NCBI GenBank assembly: GCA_900549555.1
Contig: UROO01000004.1
Location: forward strand, 1-47,099
Direction of reading: 5' to 3'
From: an uncultured Collinsella sp.
Lineage (GTDB): Bacteria; Actinomycetota; Coriobacteriia; Coriobacteriales; Coriobacteriaceae
DNA: 47,099 nt
Shown one piece after another: positions 34,769 to 44,656 of the stretch; the stretch's first letter is position 1, and every line of letters begins with the position of its first letter. The position numbers and the translations under genes are program-made. The notes under the pieces are model-generated. The model was not told where the DNA came from. It made no database searches and saw only the letters and a program-made list of their open reading frames with translations.

Positions 34769-34802
34769 GTGTATATAACCGGTAAGCACAGTATATATAC
34801 AC
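34769..34802. promoter_or_regulatory. YtrA-type operator of the ABC operon
   Basis: Perfect 9-bp arms GTGTATATA (34769-34777) and TATATACAC (34794-34802), 16 bases apart, stand just upstream of the regulator gene. GntR/YtrA regulators bind such dyads and repress their own operon. Confidence 0.75.
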
Positions 34803-34866
34803 TATGCACAGTTATGCAAGAGCTAAATGTGGAATAGACCATCGGCGCCGCGCTTGCTCCAAAACA

Positions 34867-35164
34867 ATCTCAATCTGTAACATCTGGGTCCGTTTTGGGT
34901 CGCCTTCTGTTACAGATTGAGATGCTATTTGCCCACCTGCCTATTTGTCTCAATCTGTAACAGTAAGAGCCGATTTGCGCGGCTAGATGTTACAGAGCGA
35001 GACATTGGCTGCCTGCCTTTCCGTTTATCTCGATTTGTAACAGCTAGACCCAATTTGGGCGGTCAGGTGTTAGAGATTGAGATTGTGTCGGCAGGCAAGT
35101 TTGTTTGTCTCAATCTGTAACACCTGGGTCCGTTTTTGGTCTCCTGCTGGTACAGATTGAGACA
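34867..35164. repeat. Tandem array of four ~80-bp hairpin repeats
   Basis: Four hairpins start at 34867, 34946, 35027 and 35106, a spacing of 79, 81 and 79 bp. Each has 16-17 bp arms of type CTCAATCTGTAACA / TGTTACAGATTGAG (mismatches 0, 2, 3 and 1) around a ~25-base loop with a shared GGGTCCGTTTTGGG-like core. The ~22-base spacers are also related to one another (CTGCCTGCC words, TTTGTCT ends). The whole unit is thus a diverged tandem repeat in the prfC upstream region. Confidence 0.9.
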
Positions 35165-35254
35165 GTCTGCTGCAGAATACTTCCGATAACTAGCCGTTCT
35201 GGTTCTGACTGATGAATTTGTCCTGATAGGCGCTCTAAAACGGGATTTCGCGGC

Positions 35255-35260
35255 TACAAT
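35255..35260 (+). promoter_or_regulatory. Possible prfC -10 box
   Basis: TACAAT lies 48 bases before the prfC start. No good -35 box is seen at 17 bases. Confidence 0.35.
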
Positions 35261-35307
35261 AATGCGGTTACAACGATGTAGTGCACTCAATGCAAGAAAG
35301 GATCCGC

Positions 35308-36921
<1,614 letters not shown>

Positions 36922-36926
36922 CGCAT

Positions 36927-36961
36927 CGGCGCGGTGGTCCTGCGGGGCTGCCGCGCCGTTT
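36927..36961 (+). terminator. prfC terminator
   Basis: Arms CGGCGCGG (36927-36934) and CCGCGCCG (36951-36958) are followed by TTT. Confidence 0.7.
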
Positions 36962-36963
36962 GC

Positions 36964-36992
36964 TTGCCTGATGCCGTGTGAGCGGCTATCAT
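36964..36992 (+). promoter_or_regulatory. Promoter of the queuosine-precursor transporter gene
   Basis: TTGCCT (36964-36969) and TATCAT (36987-36992) are 17 bases apart. Transcription would start near 36999, giving a leader of about 79 bases. Confidence 0.6.
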
Positions 36993-37021
36993 ACCCACCG
37001 TCGTCTCAAGACCGGGGCGTC

Positions 37022-37073
37022 CGAGCAGTTCGGGTCCGATATCCTGCTCGTTAAACCTAAAACCAAAGGAGTA
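37022..37073 (+). promoter_or_regulatory. Leader hairpin with A-rich tail before VUT gene
   Basis: CGAGCAG (37022-37028) pairs perfectly with CTGCTCG (37044-37050), followed by an A/C-rich tail that runs into AAAGGAG. A hairpin, A-rich tail and adjacent ribosome binding site resemble the layout of preQ1 riboswitches, which often control this transporter family. The preQ1-I and preQ1-II core sequences are not matched, so this is only a candidate. Confidence 0.3.
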
Positions 37074-37077
37074 CATA

Positions 37078-37800
37078 ATGATCAAGAAGGTCATGGAGGA
37101 CTACAAGGTCCTGTTGCGGAGCATTCCCGCGGCAACGGTTTCGCTGTTTTTCGTGAGCGTCATCATGATGAACCTGCTGGCCAACAAAGAGCTCATCAGC
37201 CTGCCGTATCTGGCGCTCGACTGTGGCTTTGTGGTGAGCTGGGTTTCGTTTTTGTGCCAGGACATGATCTGCAAGCGCTTTGGCGCCAAGGCATCCATCA
37301 AAATCTCTATCCTTGCGCTGCTGGTCAATCTGGCCGTGAGTCTGTGCTTTTGGGCATGCTCGCTCACGCCCGGCATGTGGGGCGCCTACTACGACACGGG
37401 CATGATCGAGGTCAACACTGCCCTTAACGCCACCATCGGCGGCACCTGGTACGTGGTGCTGGGCTCTTCGCTGGCAATGCTCGTTTCTGCCGTGGTTAAC
37501 TCCACGCTCAACCAGTCGCTCGGTCGTATGCTCAAAAAGAATAACTTTGCGAGCTTTGCCTTCCGCTCCTATGTGTCTACGGGTGTTGGCCAGTTTATCG
37601 ACAACCTGGTCTTTGCCATTGTGGTAAGCCACACGTTCTTTGGCTGGACCTGGGTGCAGGTCCTTATGTGCTCGCTGACCGGCGCTGTTGCCGAGCTGCT
37701 GTGTGAGGTCTTCCTAAGCCCCGTGGGCTACAAGGTCGTGCGCGGCTGGGAGCGCGAGAATGTGGGCTCCGAGTACCTTAAGCGCCACGCAACCGCCTAA
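37078..37800 (+). CDS. VUT/YhhQ-family queuosine precursor transporter
   Basis: Membrane protein of 240 residues with about six helices. Motifs include MMNLLANKELI, VVSWVSFLCQDMICKRFGAK, VSTGVGQFIDNLVFAIVVSH and CSLTGAVAELLCEVFLSPVGYKV, the YhhQ/DUF165 family that imports queuosine precursors (queuine, preQ0 or preQ1). AAAGGAG precedes the ATG. The SDR gene follows after 9 bp and shares its transcript. Confidence 0.88.
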   Translation: MIKKVMEDYKVLLRSIPAATVSLFFVSVIMMNLLANKELISLPYLALDCGFVVSWVSFLCQDMICKRFGAKASIKISILALLVNLAVSLCFWACSLTPGMWGAYYDTGMIEVNTALNATIGGTWYVVLGSSLAMLVSAVVNSTLNQSLGRMLKKNNFASFAFRSYVSTGVGQFIDNLVFAIVVSHTFFGWTWVQVLMCSLTGAVAELLCEVFLSPVGYKVVRGWERENVGSEYLKRHATA

Positions 37801-37809
37801 GGAGTAAGT

Positions 37810-38490
37810 ATGCGGGTTTTGATCACGGGTGCTTCGGGCGGTATCGGAGCCGCATGCGTGCAGCGCTTTTTGGACGAGGGCCACGAGGTCGTGGGCTTTG
37901 ATCTGCTGCCGGCGGCGATCGAACACGAGCGCTACCGCCATCTGATTGTTGATGTCCGCGAGCCGGGCTCGTTTCCAGGCGACCTTGAACCCCAAGTGAT
38001 CGTGAACGTTGCCGGTACGCAGGATTCGGCCGACGATATCGCCGCCAACCTGTGTGGCACCATCAACGTGACCGAGCGCTACGCTTTTGTGGGGGAGGGG
38101 CTTGTCGCCAAGCCGGCGCCGGCTATCAAATCCGTGGTCAATGTGGGCTCGGCGAGCGGCCATACGGGTTCGGAGTTTCCCGTCTATGCCGCCAGCAAGG
38201 GCGGCGTTATCGCCTACACCAAGAACCTTGCAAACCGCCTGGCACCGCAGGCCATCGCCAACAGTGTGGACCCGGGCGGCGTTATCACGCCGCTCAACCG
38301 TTGCGTGATGGAAGACGAACACCTGTGGAACCAGATTATGGAGCTCACGCCGCTTAAGCGCTGGGCCACCGCCCAAGAGATCGCCGAGTGGATCTACTTT
38401 GTGGGCGTGACCAATCGGTTTATGACCGGACAGAGTCTGTTGATCGATGGCGGCGAGGCCGGCCGCACGCAATTTATTTGGCCCGAATAG
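37810..38490 (+). CDS. Short-chain dehydrogenase/reductase
   Basis: NAD(P)-dependent oxidoreductase of 226 residues. TGASGGIG (6-13) binds the cofactor, NVAG (66-69) is the structural motif, and Y126 and K130 (YAASK) are catalytic with a serine near 114-116. VDPGGVITPL and the end MTGQSLLIDGGEAG are typical SDR. The substrate is unknown. Its AAGGAG binding site overlaps the stop of the transporter gene. Confidence 0.92.
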   Translation: MRVLITGASGGIGAACVQRFLDEGHEVVGFDLLPAAIEHERYRHLIVDVREPGSFPGDLEPQVIVNVAGTQDSADDIAANLCGTINVTERYAFVGEGLVAKPAPAIKSVVNVGSASGHTGSEFPVYAASKGGVIAYTKNLANRLAPQAIANSVDPGGVITPLNRCVMEDEHLWNQIMELTPLKRWATAQEIAEWIYFVGVTNRFMTGQSLLIDGGEAGRTQFIWPE

Positions 38491-38491
38491 G

Positions 38492-38527
38492 AAACGCGCC
38501 CGATGGAAAGCCGTCGGGCGCGTTTTT
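38492..38527 (+). terminator. Rho-independent terminator
   Basis: Arms AAACGCGCCCGATGG and CCGTCGGGCGCGTTT (one mismatch, 4-base loop) end in a run of five T. Confidence 0.9.
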
Positions 38528-38540
38528 GATATATCGATTT

Positions 38541-39266
38541 TTAGCCGAGGCAAGTCCAGTTGACGGGGGTCGAGCTGTGCTGTTCGAGTAGCCGATTGGC
38601 TGCCGAGAAGGGACGCGACCCCATAAAGGCGGGGAGTTCTGCCGTGGCACGGTTGGCCGAAAGCGGCGAGGGGTGCGTGGAGGCCAGACAGAACTTGTCG
38701 GTTGCCTTGCCCGCGCCGACTGCGACGAGCTTGCCTTCGACCATCTGCTGGGCAAAGCGACCCCATGCCAAAAAGACTACCGGCTGGGGCAGCTGGCAGC
38801 AGCGTTCGATAACGTAGTCGGTGAGCGTGCTCCAGCCCAGTTTGGCGTGCGAGTTCGCGGCATGCTCGCGCACGGTGAGCGTGGTGTTGAGGAGCAGGAC
38901 GCCCTGTTGTGCCCATGGTGTTAGGTCTCCCGTGGCGGGAATGGGGCAACCCAGATCGGCTTTGAGTTCCTTATAGATGTTGCGCAGGCTCGGCGGCAAC
39001 TTGGTTTGCGTCGTGGGGACCGAAAACGACAGCCCCATTGCCTGGTTGGGTCCGTGATAGGGATCTTGACCCAAGATGACAACCTTGACCTGGTCGGCCG
39101 GCGTGTAGGCGAGGGCATTGAGGATGTCGTCTTGTGCCGGGTAGATGGTCTGCTCGGCACGCAAAAGGGCGATACGCTCGAGCAGCTGGTTCGTAGTGTC
39201 ACGTACCGGCTGCGGTGCATCGCCCAACCAAGTTGCTATGTTGTGGTCGCGAGTTGCGGTGTCCAT
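38541..39266 (-). CDS. ung: Uracil-DNA glycosylase, family 1
   Basis: Repair enzyme of 241 residues that removes uracil from DNA. GQDPYHG holds the catalytic D68, and STHPSPLSA has the histidine of the leucine-intercalation loop. LLLNTTLTVREHAANSH and VVFLAWGRFAQ match the family. AAAGGAG precedes the ATG. It ends just past a strong terminator shared with the convergent SDR gene. Confidence 0.95.
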   Translation of the reverse strand: MDTATRDHNIATWLGDAPQPVRDTTNQLLERIALLRAEQTIYPAQDDILNALAYTPADQVKVVILGQDPYHGPNQAMGLSFSVPTTQTKLPPSLRNIYKELKADLGCPIPATGDLTPWAQQGVLLLNTTLTVREHAANSHAKLGWSTLTDYVIERCCQLPQPVVFLAWGRFAQQMVEGKLVAVGAGKATDKFCLASTHPSPLSANRATAELPAFMGSRPFSAANRLLEQHSSTPVNWTCLG

Positions 39267-39354
39267 GGGGCTCCTTTATGGTAGATGCTCTGTTGGCATC
39301 TATTGTAAAGGCGCACCGGTTGCCTTTATGACACGGCTGTATGAAGAACGGGGC

Positions 39355-40257
39355 CTACGAGACGTGCTCGGGCGCTCCTGCCATACGGGTGTGTCCATGT
39401 GCGCGAAGGCGCGGAAGCTCGACGGTTGCCACCATGACGCCGGTTAGGATGAGGGCGGCGCCAAAGAAGGCGATGGGGCTCAGAACCTCGCCGACCAGGA
39501 AGAACGAGAAGACGGCAGAGCAGACCGGCTCGAGCGAGAAGGCGAAGCCGGTGGTCTCGGCGGGCACGTGGGGCTGCACGAGTGTTTGGGTGATAAAGCC
39601 ATAGGCAGAGCAGATGAGTGCGAGTGCGACGACAACGACGATCTCGCTCGGCGTGCCGGGAAGCGTGAAACCGCCAAAGGTGAATGCGGCGATACCCGAG
39701 AACAAGCCTCCGAAGCCCAGCTGCCAAACGCCCAGGGCCAGCGGGTCGACATCTTCGACAAAGCGCTTCGCCACAATGATATGGCCGGCATAGACAAAAG
39801 CGGAGAGCAGCATGATGAGCGCGCCCGGGTTCAGGCTGGTGAAGTCGGCGCCCGAGAGCAGCAACATACCGCAGGTGACGATGGCGGTGCCGACGAGCAC
39901 TTTGCGCTCGGGGGCACGACGCAGCAGGGCGGCGTTGGCAAACGGCACGATCACGACCGTCAGGCTCTGCAAAAAGCCGGCGGTGGAGGCGGAGGTGAGG
40001 CTGGAGCCCAGGCACATGCAGGTGAGTTCGGTTGCCATAATGGCGCCGATGATGGCAGCGCGGACCATAAGGTCGCGGTTGATGCGGAAAGCGCGCTTGT
40101 GGAAGAGCAGCAGGCAAGCCACAAAGGCGATGATGCAGCGCAGCGCAACGATGCTCGTGGCGTTCATACTGTCCATGCCGATCTTCATGAGGGGGTACGA
40201 AAAGCCCCATGCGACGGGAACGGAAAATGAGAGCGCGATTGCTTTTTTGCGATCCAT
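39355..40257 (-). CDS. EamA-family transporter (DMT)
   Basis: Membrane protein of 300 residues with ten helices and the EamA signature in both halves (VAWGFSYPLMKIGMD; AFVYAGHIIVAKRFVED). Short charged loops carry RAPERK and end HTRMAGAPEHVS. A divergent LysR gene is next to it, a common sign of a regulator-exporter pair for an amino acid or similar metabolite. AAAGGAG precedes the start. Confidence 0.92.
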   Translation of the reverse strand: MDRKKAIALSFSVPVAWGFSYPLMKIGMDSMNATSIVALRCIIAFVACLLLFHKRAFRINRDLMVRAAIIGAIMATELTCMCLGSSLTSASTAGFLQSLTVVIVPFANAALLRRAPERKVLVGTAIVTCGMLLLSGADFTSLNPGALIMLLSAFVYAGHIIVAKRFVEDVDPLALGVWQLGFGGLFSGIAAFTFGGFTLPGTPSEIVVVVALALICSAYGFITQTLVQPHVPAETTGFAFSLEPVCSAVFSFFLVGEVLSPIAFFGAALILTGVMVATVELPRLRAHGHTRMAGAPEHVS

Positions 40258-40354
40258 GGGACTCCTTTTGTTACAGAACGGTTTCGTAAAAAGGATTCTG
40301 CTCCCAGATGTGGATGTAGTAAAGCGAATGTATCTTCAGTATGATTAAGAAATG

Positions 40355-40367
40355 CTAATGTCATTAG
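40355..40367. promoter_or_regulatory. Dyad in the EamA/lysR divergent region
   Basis: CTAATG and CATTAG form a perfect 13-bp palindrome. A LysR-type operator is plausible, but the site is short. Confidence 0.4.
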
Positions 40368-40415
40368 GAAAAGCGCTGGCAAAACGTTTTACGGCTGCAT
40401 TGATGTGGAGGCACG

Positions 40416-41282
40416 ATGGCATCGCGGTATCAGATTGTTTGTATGGTGGTCGATCGCGGCAGTCTTAAGGGCGCGGCGGACGAGTTGGGCTATACGCAAA
40501 GTGCGGTGAGCCAGGCCGTCAAGGCGCTCGAGCGCGAGCTGGGCACCACGCTTATCGAGCGCGGAAAGCAGGGCGTTTCGCTTACGCGCGATGGCAAGCA
40601 GTATCTGCCGTACCTGCGCCAGATTGTGACCGCCGAGGCCGAGCTCGAGGGCAAGCGCCAGGAGCTGCTGGGGCTTTCGTCGACCGATATTCGCATCGCG
40701 ACGTTTACCAACGTGAGCCGTACCGTGCTGCCGCGTGTGATCCGCGACTTTGGTACGCTGCACCCGGGCGTACGCTTTACCCTCAAGCAGGGCGATTACA
40801 CGCGCAACGCTCAGTGGGTGCACGACGGCGTGGTGGATTTTTGCTTTACGGCGCGCGGGTTTACCGCAGGCCTCGAGAAGCGTGTGGTCTATCACGACGA
40901 GTTGGTGGCGCTGCTGCCGGCTGCGCATCCGCTGGCGGCAAAGGAAAAGGTGACGCTCGCCGACCTGGCGTCCGAGCCCTTTGTGCTGCTGGATGAGGGC
41001 GAACAGAGCCTGGTGCTCGATGCATTTGCGACACATGGGCTGTCGCCGCACGTGACGAGTGAGGTGACTGACGACTACACCATCATGGCGATGGTGGAGG
41101 AGGGCCTAGGCGTGAGCATGCTCTACCGTCGTACTGTGGAGGGCATGCGAGCCGATATTCGTGTGCGACCCATCGTGCATGCTCCCTCGCGCGACGTAGT
41201 GGCAGCTTGGCGCAGCTGGGATACCATGCCTATCGCCACGAGGCGCTTTATCGACTATATGAGCTCGCATATTGTCAATTAA
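40416..41282 (+). CDS. LysR-family transcriptional regulator
   Basis: Regulator of 288 residues. The N-terminal helix-turn-helix is VDRGSLKGAADELGYTQSAV, then SQAVKALERELGTTLIERG. The C-terminal ~190 residues are the LysR effector-binding domain (DIRIATFTNVSRTVLPRVIR, DYTIMAMVEEGLGVSMLYR). GGAGG precedes the ATG. It is divergent from the EamA exporter and is likely its controller. The ligand is unknown. Confidence 0.94.
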   Translation: MASRYQIVCMVVDRGSLKGAADELGYTQSAVSQAVKALERELGTTLIERGKQGVSLTRDGKQYLPYLRQIVTAEAELEGKRQELLGLSSTDIRIATFTNVSRTVLPRVIRDFGTLHPGVRFTLKQGDYTRNAQWVHDGVVDFCFTARGFTAGLEKRVVYHDELVALLPAAHPLAAKEKVTLADLASEPFVLLDEGEQSLVLDAFATHGLSPHVTSEVTDDYTIMAMVEEGLGVSMLYRRTVEGMRADIRVRPIVHAPSRDVVAAWRSWDTMPIATRRFIDYMSSHIVN

Positions 41283-41309
41283 TGACTGGCGTGGCGTTGA
41301 GTGCGGTGT

Positions 41310-42692
41310 CTAGCGGGCTGTCGCTTTGGCTTGGGTGGCGCGATAGGTGCGTGCCGGGTGGCAAAGTAGTACCGCCACGACCATAAAGAACGCCGTGGTG
41401 CCCAGGCTGATGGGGTAGACCATCATGATGTTCGCAAAGGTGCGGAAGTGCGGGAACACGCAGAACACCCAATAGAAGCGGATGCCGCAGACGCAGATCA
41501 TGGTGATGAGGGCGGGCGTGAGCGAGATACCAAAGCCGCGTAGGTAGCCGGACATGTTTTCGTAGAACATGCTAAAGGCGTACGCCGGGAAGATCGAACA
41601 CACGCGGATATAGCCGATCGAGACGATGTTGGGATCGCTGTTGAACAGCGACAAGATCTCGCGCCCCAGGCCGACAATAACGATGATCGTGGTGAGTGCA
41701 ACGATACCGCCTTCGACCAGGCAGACCTTGAGCGTTTTGGTGCAGCGGTCGATCTGGCGGGCACCGTGGTTTTGTCCCACAAAGGTGGTGCAAGCCTGGC
41801 TAAAGCTGTTGAGCAGGTTGTAGCATACGTACTCCAAGCTCATAGCGGCGCTCGATGCCGCCATGACCTCGGTGCCCAGGCTGTTGATAGCAGACTGGAT
41901 GATGATGTTGGCGACGGCAAAGACGGCGCTCTGGATGCCGGCGGGCAGGCCGATCTTGACGATGCGCTTGAGGGCGACGGGGTCGATAGCCAGGTCGCGC
42001 GGGGTGACGCGGACGACGGAGTCGGTCTTGAGCAGGCGGATAAAGAGCGTAGCGGCGCTGACGGTGTAGGCGATGGCGGTGGCGATGGCGACGCCCGCGA
42101 CGCCCCAGTGGAGTACGGGGACAAAGATGAGGTCCAGGCCAATGTTGAGGACGGTGGACACGGCAAGCGCCTGCAGCGGCATGCGGGTGATGCCGACGGA
42201 GCGGAAGATCGCGGCCTCAAAGTTGTAAAGCAAGATCGAGGGCATGCTGAGCAAAAAGACGCGTAGGTAGAGCGAAGCGAGCGGCATGGTTTCGGCGGGA
42301 ACGTTGAGCGCGGCGAGCATGGGCTCGGCAAAGATCTCGCCCAGTGCGATGACGACAAAGCCCACAAGTGCCATAAGAATCGAGGTGTGGACGGCGCGTT
42401 TGACCATGTTCTGATCGTTGCGGCCGATAGCGTTGGCGATGACCACGTTGGAGCCAAGCGACATGCCAATAAACAGGTTGAGCATAAGACTGGTAAGCGG
42501 AACATTGGAGCCGACCGCCGCCATGGCGAGGGTTCCCTGGTCGCCCGAGAAGTTACCGATGATGACCGTGGCGATGAGGTTCGACAGTTGCTCCAAGATG
42601 CTCGTGGCGGCCACAGGGAAGGCGAACAGGGGAACATTGCGCCACAGCGATCCGGTGGTCATGTCAATGTGCTTAGATACGGTGTCAGCCAT
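41310..42692 (-). CDS. MATE-family multidrug efflux protein
   Basis: Membrane protein of 460 residues with twelve helices. WRNVPLFAFPVAATSILEQL, GSNVPLTSLMLNLFIGMSLG and SFSQACTTFVGQNHGARQID match the MatE repeats (DinF/NorM-like). These exporters use Na+ or H+ to expel cationic drugs or metabolites. The binding site is weak (GAGAG), and a half copy of the hairpin repeat unit lies over it. Confidence 0.92.
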   Translation of the reverse strand: MADTVSKHIDMTTGSLWRNVPLFAFPVAATSILEQLSNLIATVIIGNFSGDQGTLAMAAVGSNVPLTSLMLNLFIGMSLGSNVVIANAIGRNDQNMVKRAVHTSILMALVGFVVIALGEIFAEPMLAALNVPAETMPLASLYLRVFLLSMPSILLYNFEAAIFRSVGITRMPLQALAVSTVLNIGLDLIFVPVLHWGVAGVAIATAIAYTVSAATLFIRLLKTDSVVRVTPRDLAIDPVALKRIVKIGLPAGIQSAVFAVANIIIQSAINSLGTEVMAASSAAMSLEYVCYNLLNSFSQACTTFVGQNHGARQIDRCTKTLKVCLVEGGIVALTTIIVIVGLGREILSLFNSDPNIVSIGYIRVCSIFPAYAFSMFYENMSGYLRGFGISLTPALITMICVCGIRFYWVFCVFPHFRTFANIMMVYPISLGTTAFFMVVAVLLCHPARTYRATQAKATAR

Positions 42693-42696
42693 ACGC

Positions 42697-42711
42697 TCTC
42701 AATCTCTAACA
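42697..42711. repeat. Single half-unit of the hairpin array
   Basis: TCTCAATCTCTAACA is the complement of the right arm of hairpin 3 (35068-35082) with no mismatch over 15 bases. It overlaps the start region of the MATE gene. Confidence 0.7.
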
Positions 42712-42758
42712 TGCTCTTTTGTGCTTATTTGCGCAGACGATGATACTCCTAATCGCCT

Positions 42759-42812
42759 AGTCATTGGGGACGTTCTAAAACGATTACTCATTCAAGAACG
42801 TCCCCAATGACT
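42759..42812. repeat. Two-sided hairpin, 56-bp repeat family copy 2
   Basis: Perfect 18-bp arms (42759-42776 with 42795-42812), GGGGACGTTCT type, with a loop like that of 22066-22121. It stands between the divergent MATE and RlmA-like genes, so here it is not a shared gene end. Confidence 0.8.
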
Positions 42813-42870
42813 GGGCGGGGAAGGCGTGCGACAATGGTGGGCGTTGTGTTGTTCGCGCTAAGGAGTTGCC

Positions 42871-43686
42871 ATGTTGTTGTGTCCCGTTTGCCATGAGCCG
42901 CTGGTGGATGACGAACGCGGTGCTGCATGCGCGGGCGGACACCGGTTTGACCGTGCGCGCGAGGGCTATCTATATCTATTGCGCTCGTCCAAGAGCGGCG
43001 ACTCCATGGGCGATCCCAAGTCACAGGCGCGCAGCCGTCGTGACTTTCTGAACCGTGGATACTACGCGCCGTTGCGCGATGCGATGGTCGAGCTGGTGCG
43101 CAAGCAGGTGTCTGGGCGTGCTGCGTCTACGAGCGGTCCCATGACGCTGCTCGATATTTGCTGCGGCGAGGGCTATTACACCAGCGCCATGGGCGCGGTG
43201 CCGGGCGTGGATGCTTACGGTTTCGACCTGGGCAAAGAGATGGTGCGCCTTGCCGCCAAGCGCGACGATGCGACCTATTTCGTAGCCAACATGAAGGACA
43301 TCCCTGTGGCCGATGGCGCCTTCGATATGGTGACCGAGCTCTTCGCTCCCTTTAACGAGCGCGAGTTTGCCCGCGTGCTGGCGCCGGAGGGCTCGCTCTA
43401 CACCGTGGTGCCGGGTGCCCGTCATCTGTTTGGGCTTAAGGAAGTGCTCTACGATACGCCGTACCTTAACGACGAGAAGCTGCCGAAGACTACCGAGCTC
43501 GAGTTGGTCGGAACGCAGCGGGTATCTGCGAATATTACGCTCCAGACCCAGGCCGACATCGAGGCGGTGTTCCAGATGACGCCGTACTACTACCGCACGC
43601 GCCCTGCCGACAAAGAGCGCTTGGCAAACCTGGATACCCTTCAAACCGACATCGACTTCATCATCGCCGAGTACCGCCACAGCTAA
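42871..43686 (+). CDS. rlmA: RlmA-like 23S rRNA (guanine-N1) methyltransferase
   Basis: Enzyme of 271 residues. An N-terminal zinc knuckle (C4, C7, C20, H24) is followed by RAREGYLYLL and GDPKSQARSRRDFLNRGYYAP, which are specific to RlmA. The SAM-binding part is LLDICCGEGYYTS and DAYGFDLGKEMVRLAAKR. RlmA methylates G745 or G748 of 23S rRNA; the latter type gives resistance to tylosin-like macrolides. The sequence alone does not tell which. CTAAGGAG precedes the ATG. Confidence 0.9.
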   Translation: MLLCPVCHEPLVDDERGAACAGGHRFDRAREGYLYLLRSSKSGDSMGDPKSQARSRRDFLNRGYYAPLRDAMVELVRKQVSGRAASTSGPMTLLDICCGEGYYTSAMGAVPGVDAYGFDLGKEMVRLAAKRDDATYFVANMKDIPVADGAFDMVTELFAPFNEREFARVLAPEGSLYTVVPGARHLFGLKEVLYDTPYLNDEKLPKTTELELVGTQRVSANITLQTQADIEAVFQMTPYYYRTRPADKERLANLDTLQTDIDFIIAEYRHS

Positions 43687-43687
43687 C

Positions 43688-43724
43688 AACCTGCCAAAAA
43701 GGGACAGGTTTGTTTTGGTAGGTT
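43688..43724 (+). repeat. Hairpin after the RlmA-like gene
   Basis: Arms AACCTGCCAAAA and TTTTGGTAGGTT (43713-43724, one mismatch) flank an AGGGACAGG-containing loop. It is part of the GGGAC-containing hairpin set. Confidence 0.55.
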
Positions 43725-43740
43725 TTGTCTGGGCAAACGT

Positions 43741-43778
43741 AAAGGGCCGACCGCGGAGATGCGCGATCGGCCCTTTTT
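43741..43778 (+). terminator. Rho-independent terminator
   Basis: Arms AAAGGGCCGA and TCGGCCCTTT (10 bp perfect) end in a T run. It lies between the convergent RlmA-like and small membrane protein genes. Confidence 0.9.
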
Positions 43779-43814
43779 AGTTGCTTGGCTGCAGAGGTTA
43801 TGAGAAGCGAGCGC

Positions 43815-44216
43815 TTACAGGCGGTCCTTGTTCTCGGCCTTAACGGCGTGTGCCTGCTGAACAAAGAACAGGTCGTAGACCACGATGACAAAGGCGACGA
43901 TATTGACGGAGCTGCCGCCGAGCGCGGGAAGCGTGAGCGCGGCCTGCGCAATCGTGGCGATTGCGGCAACGATGCCGAGCTTAAACGCACCATCCACCTG
44001 CGAAGGCTTGTTGGCGCCCTTGATGCCCGCAACGCCCGCGGCGAGATCGATGAGGCCCTTGGCGACCAGCACGACCGCGGCGAGCATGGCGTTCGACCCG
44101 TACGTGGAATCGAGGTTGCCGGTCGCGATGCCGACGCCGGCGATGACGAGGCTGGCGATGCCCAAAACAAAGTAGACGAGGGCAAGGATTTTGAGAGTCT
44201 TGCGAGCGGAACTCAT
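43815..44216 (-). CDS. Four-helix membrane protein, hypothetical
   Basis: Small membrane protein of 133 residues with four predicted helices and short Lys-rich ends (KTLKILALVYFVLGIASLVI; GSNAMLAAVVLVAKGLIDLA). I do not recognise the family; such proteins are frequent in Coriobacteria. AAAGGA stands 6 bases before the ATG at 44216; the longer frame to 44285 has no site. Confidence 0.78.
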   Translation of the reverse strand: MSSARKTLKILALVYFVLGIASLVIAGVGIATGNLDSTYGSNAMLAAVVLVAKGLIDLAAGVAGIKGANKPSQVDGAFKLGIVAAIATIAQAALTLPALGGSSVNIVAFVIVVYDLFFVQQAHAVKAENKDRL

Positions 44217-44449
44217 GGCTGGTCCTTTCGATACGAGTACGTCAATCTGACGTACCCCATGTGCTGCACATATGGTGAAGCACATTGTAGTTCAACGCGG
44301 CGATGCATGCGCCTGAAAGCGCTTTGACCCCGCGCAGCCCACCCCAACCTTTCAAAAAGGAAAGCTGGACGTAAGCCAAATCGATGGCAGCCCATGTGCG
44401 GCGCTGCGATGATGAGGCCGTAACAAGGAGCTGGTCTCAAGGAGGAGTC

Positions 44450-44593
44450 ATGATGTACGGAGCAGGGCAAGTGCGTGAGCCGCGGTCGTTGGGAAGGCGC
44501 ATGGGTGATTCTGTGATCGCTGCCGTGTGCACGGGATTGATGGCGGTGCTTTGCATTGGGATGCTGTGGGCCATGTCGCATGTGGGACAATAG
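44450..44593 (+). CDS. Single-helix membrane microprotein
   Basis: A 47-residue protein with a basic N-terminus (VREPRSLGRRMGDSVI) and one membrane helix (AAVCTGLMAVLCIGMLWAMS). A strong AAGGAGGAG lies just upstream of the double ATG at 44450. Function unknown. It precedes the rsmJ-like gene on the same strand by 63 bp. Confidence 0.65.
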   Translation: MMYGAGQVREPRSLGRRMGDSVIAAVCTGLMAVLCIGMLWAMSHVGQ

Positions 44594-44656
44594 CGGACGG
44601 TTGGGTGCTGGCATGAACGGCGCTCACGTATTCGTTTAGCTTGTTAAGGAGTACCC

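Noticed and set aside
34867..35164. CRISPR array
   Set aside because: The repeated word alternates in direction and pairs with itself, loops and spacers are related to one another, and no cas gene is nearby. It is a tandem hairpin repeat.
36999..37077. Known preQ1-I or preQ1-II riboswitch
   Set aside because: Core sequence elements of both classes are absent; only the general layout is similar.
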